Shown piece after piece: positions 63,211 to 64,000 of a stretch of DNA of 64,000 nt. The notes beneath the pieces were generated by a model, which was not told the DNA's origin, ran no database searches, and worked only from the letters and a program-made list of their open reading frames with translations. This DNA comes from Diphasiastrum complanatum (lineage: Eukaryota; Streptophyta; Lycopodiopsida; Lycopodiales; Lycopodiaceae). The stretch's first letter is position 1, and each line of letters starts with the position of its first letter. Made by a program: the position numbers and the translations under genes. The DNA lies in the NCBI GenBank assembly GCA_029204225.1, contig CM055108.1, positions 7,685,812-7,749,811 on the forward strand, in the 5' to 3' direction.

Positions 63211-64000
63211 GCAGCCCCTGTCATGCTCTTTGGCCCAGCGACGCGTGCTGTCATTGTGCCATGTAGCACATGCAAAAGCAGCAAATATCCACCCAAAAAT
63301 TGTAGTTTTTGGTGGGCTCGTTTTTTTTATTTCCCAGTTTTGAGCACGAAGGCATATGGGCACGCGAGCAAGCCCCGAAAATTTTTTACGGGCCTCACAC
63401 GCACATGTTTTATGAGTCTTAGTTTAGTTTCAATATATATGAAGCGTGGGCAATGTTTCCAAGATGCCAACTACAAGTCAAAAAATAAAAAATAAAGACA
63501 TGTAGCCTAATGAAAAAGCACGAATGGGTTTTAAAAATAATCTGTCCACTTGGCCAGCTACCATAGTTGTGAGCAAGTCATCAAATTATTTGAGGACCGC
63601 TTTGACCAATAGTCACTACCTCATGTATTAGATTGGTGGCAATGTTTAGCCATTCGATCTATACATGTTTAGTTAGGTCACTACCATTAATATTCAGTCT
63701 TTAGTTTCCACCCTTCATTCTTCACATTGGTCGATGATATTTTATTGGTTACCATAGCTGAAAAAGGGAATTCTAAAAAAAAAATTAATTATTTAGTTTT
63801 CATCAATTTTTAAATTCTTAAAGGTAGAAAAATGGAATTAAAACTTTCAAAAATTACATTTGGCAATTATGGGAAATAAAATAGACCCATATTTTGTCAC
63901 AAAATTTGTCATCACCTCATTAAGTTGGACAAAGATAGTTAAGAGGGTTTTAAAAATCAACTTTTTTACTATGTACGATTCATTTGTCAATTGACTAATC
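63211..64000. other. No gene seen
   Basis: Non-coding sequence to the window edge, increasingly AT-rich. The open frame at 63223-63495 has no recognisable domain. Confidence 0.5.

Overview
This window is nuclear DNA of a land plant, almost entirely transposable-element sequence, with one recognisable host gene. The plant assignment rests on Ty1/copia and Ty3/gypsy elements primed by plant-type tRNA sites, a telo-box promoter, and an intron-rich TraB-family gene. The long intron, deep element decay, long GA microsatellites and a Penelope-like reverse transcriptase suggest a large non-angiosperm genome (fern, lycophyte or gymnosperm). That last step is inference; no sequence here fixes the species.

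Layout. 1-0.83 kb may be the 5' end of a minus-strand gene leaving the window. 0.84-1.77 kb is GC-rich and hairpin-rich. 2.36-2.89 kb looks like a lone LTR. 4.2-6.9 kb is a decayed plus-strand copia element (copia I). 7.45-10.11 kb is a gag-only deletion derivative of a second copia family (copia II), and 10.12-14.33 kb is a fuller copy of that family on the minus strand (copia III). 14.89-18.41 kb holds two head-to-head 5' ends of a gypsy family with a tRNA-Asp-type primer site (gypsy A). 19.9-21.7 kb is the 3' half of a minus-strand copia element (copia IV). 22.05-29.27 kb is a minus-strand non-LTR element with a GIPMG/YIDD reverse transcriptase, split by a gag-only gypsy insertion (gypsy B, 24847-27758) with a 5-bp target duplication. 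A second partial copy of the non-LTR element lies at 37.4-38.66 kb and a 5'-flank fragment at 34.96-35.22 kb. 29-47 kb is otherwise old non-coding DNA, GA/CA microsatellites and scraps of copia and gypsy pol.

47.37-53.83 kb is a minus-strand chromodomain gypsy element (gypsy C). Its integrase block has been inverted in place, and its 3' LTR is interrupted by an almost intact non-autonomous copia-like element (47565-50650) with TG..CA LTRs, primer site, polypurine tract and GCACA target duplications.

54.7-62.8 kb is the host gene: a TraB-domain protein on the minus strand, 8 exons, 398 residues, open throughout with consistent phases and one GC-AG intron. Its 4.6-kb sixth intron carries local duplications, and a hairpin (MITE-like) element sits just upstream of its promoter. 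63.2-64 kb shows no gene. No rRNA, tRNA or CRISPR was seen.

The elements do not form a functional system together. Their value is as a dated record of nesting, microhomology deletion and inversion. The two signals most worth follow-up are the GIPMG-type reverse-transcriptase family and the in-place inversion inside gypsy C.
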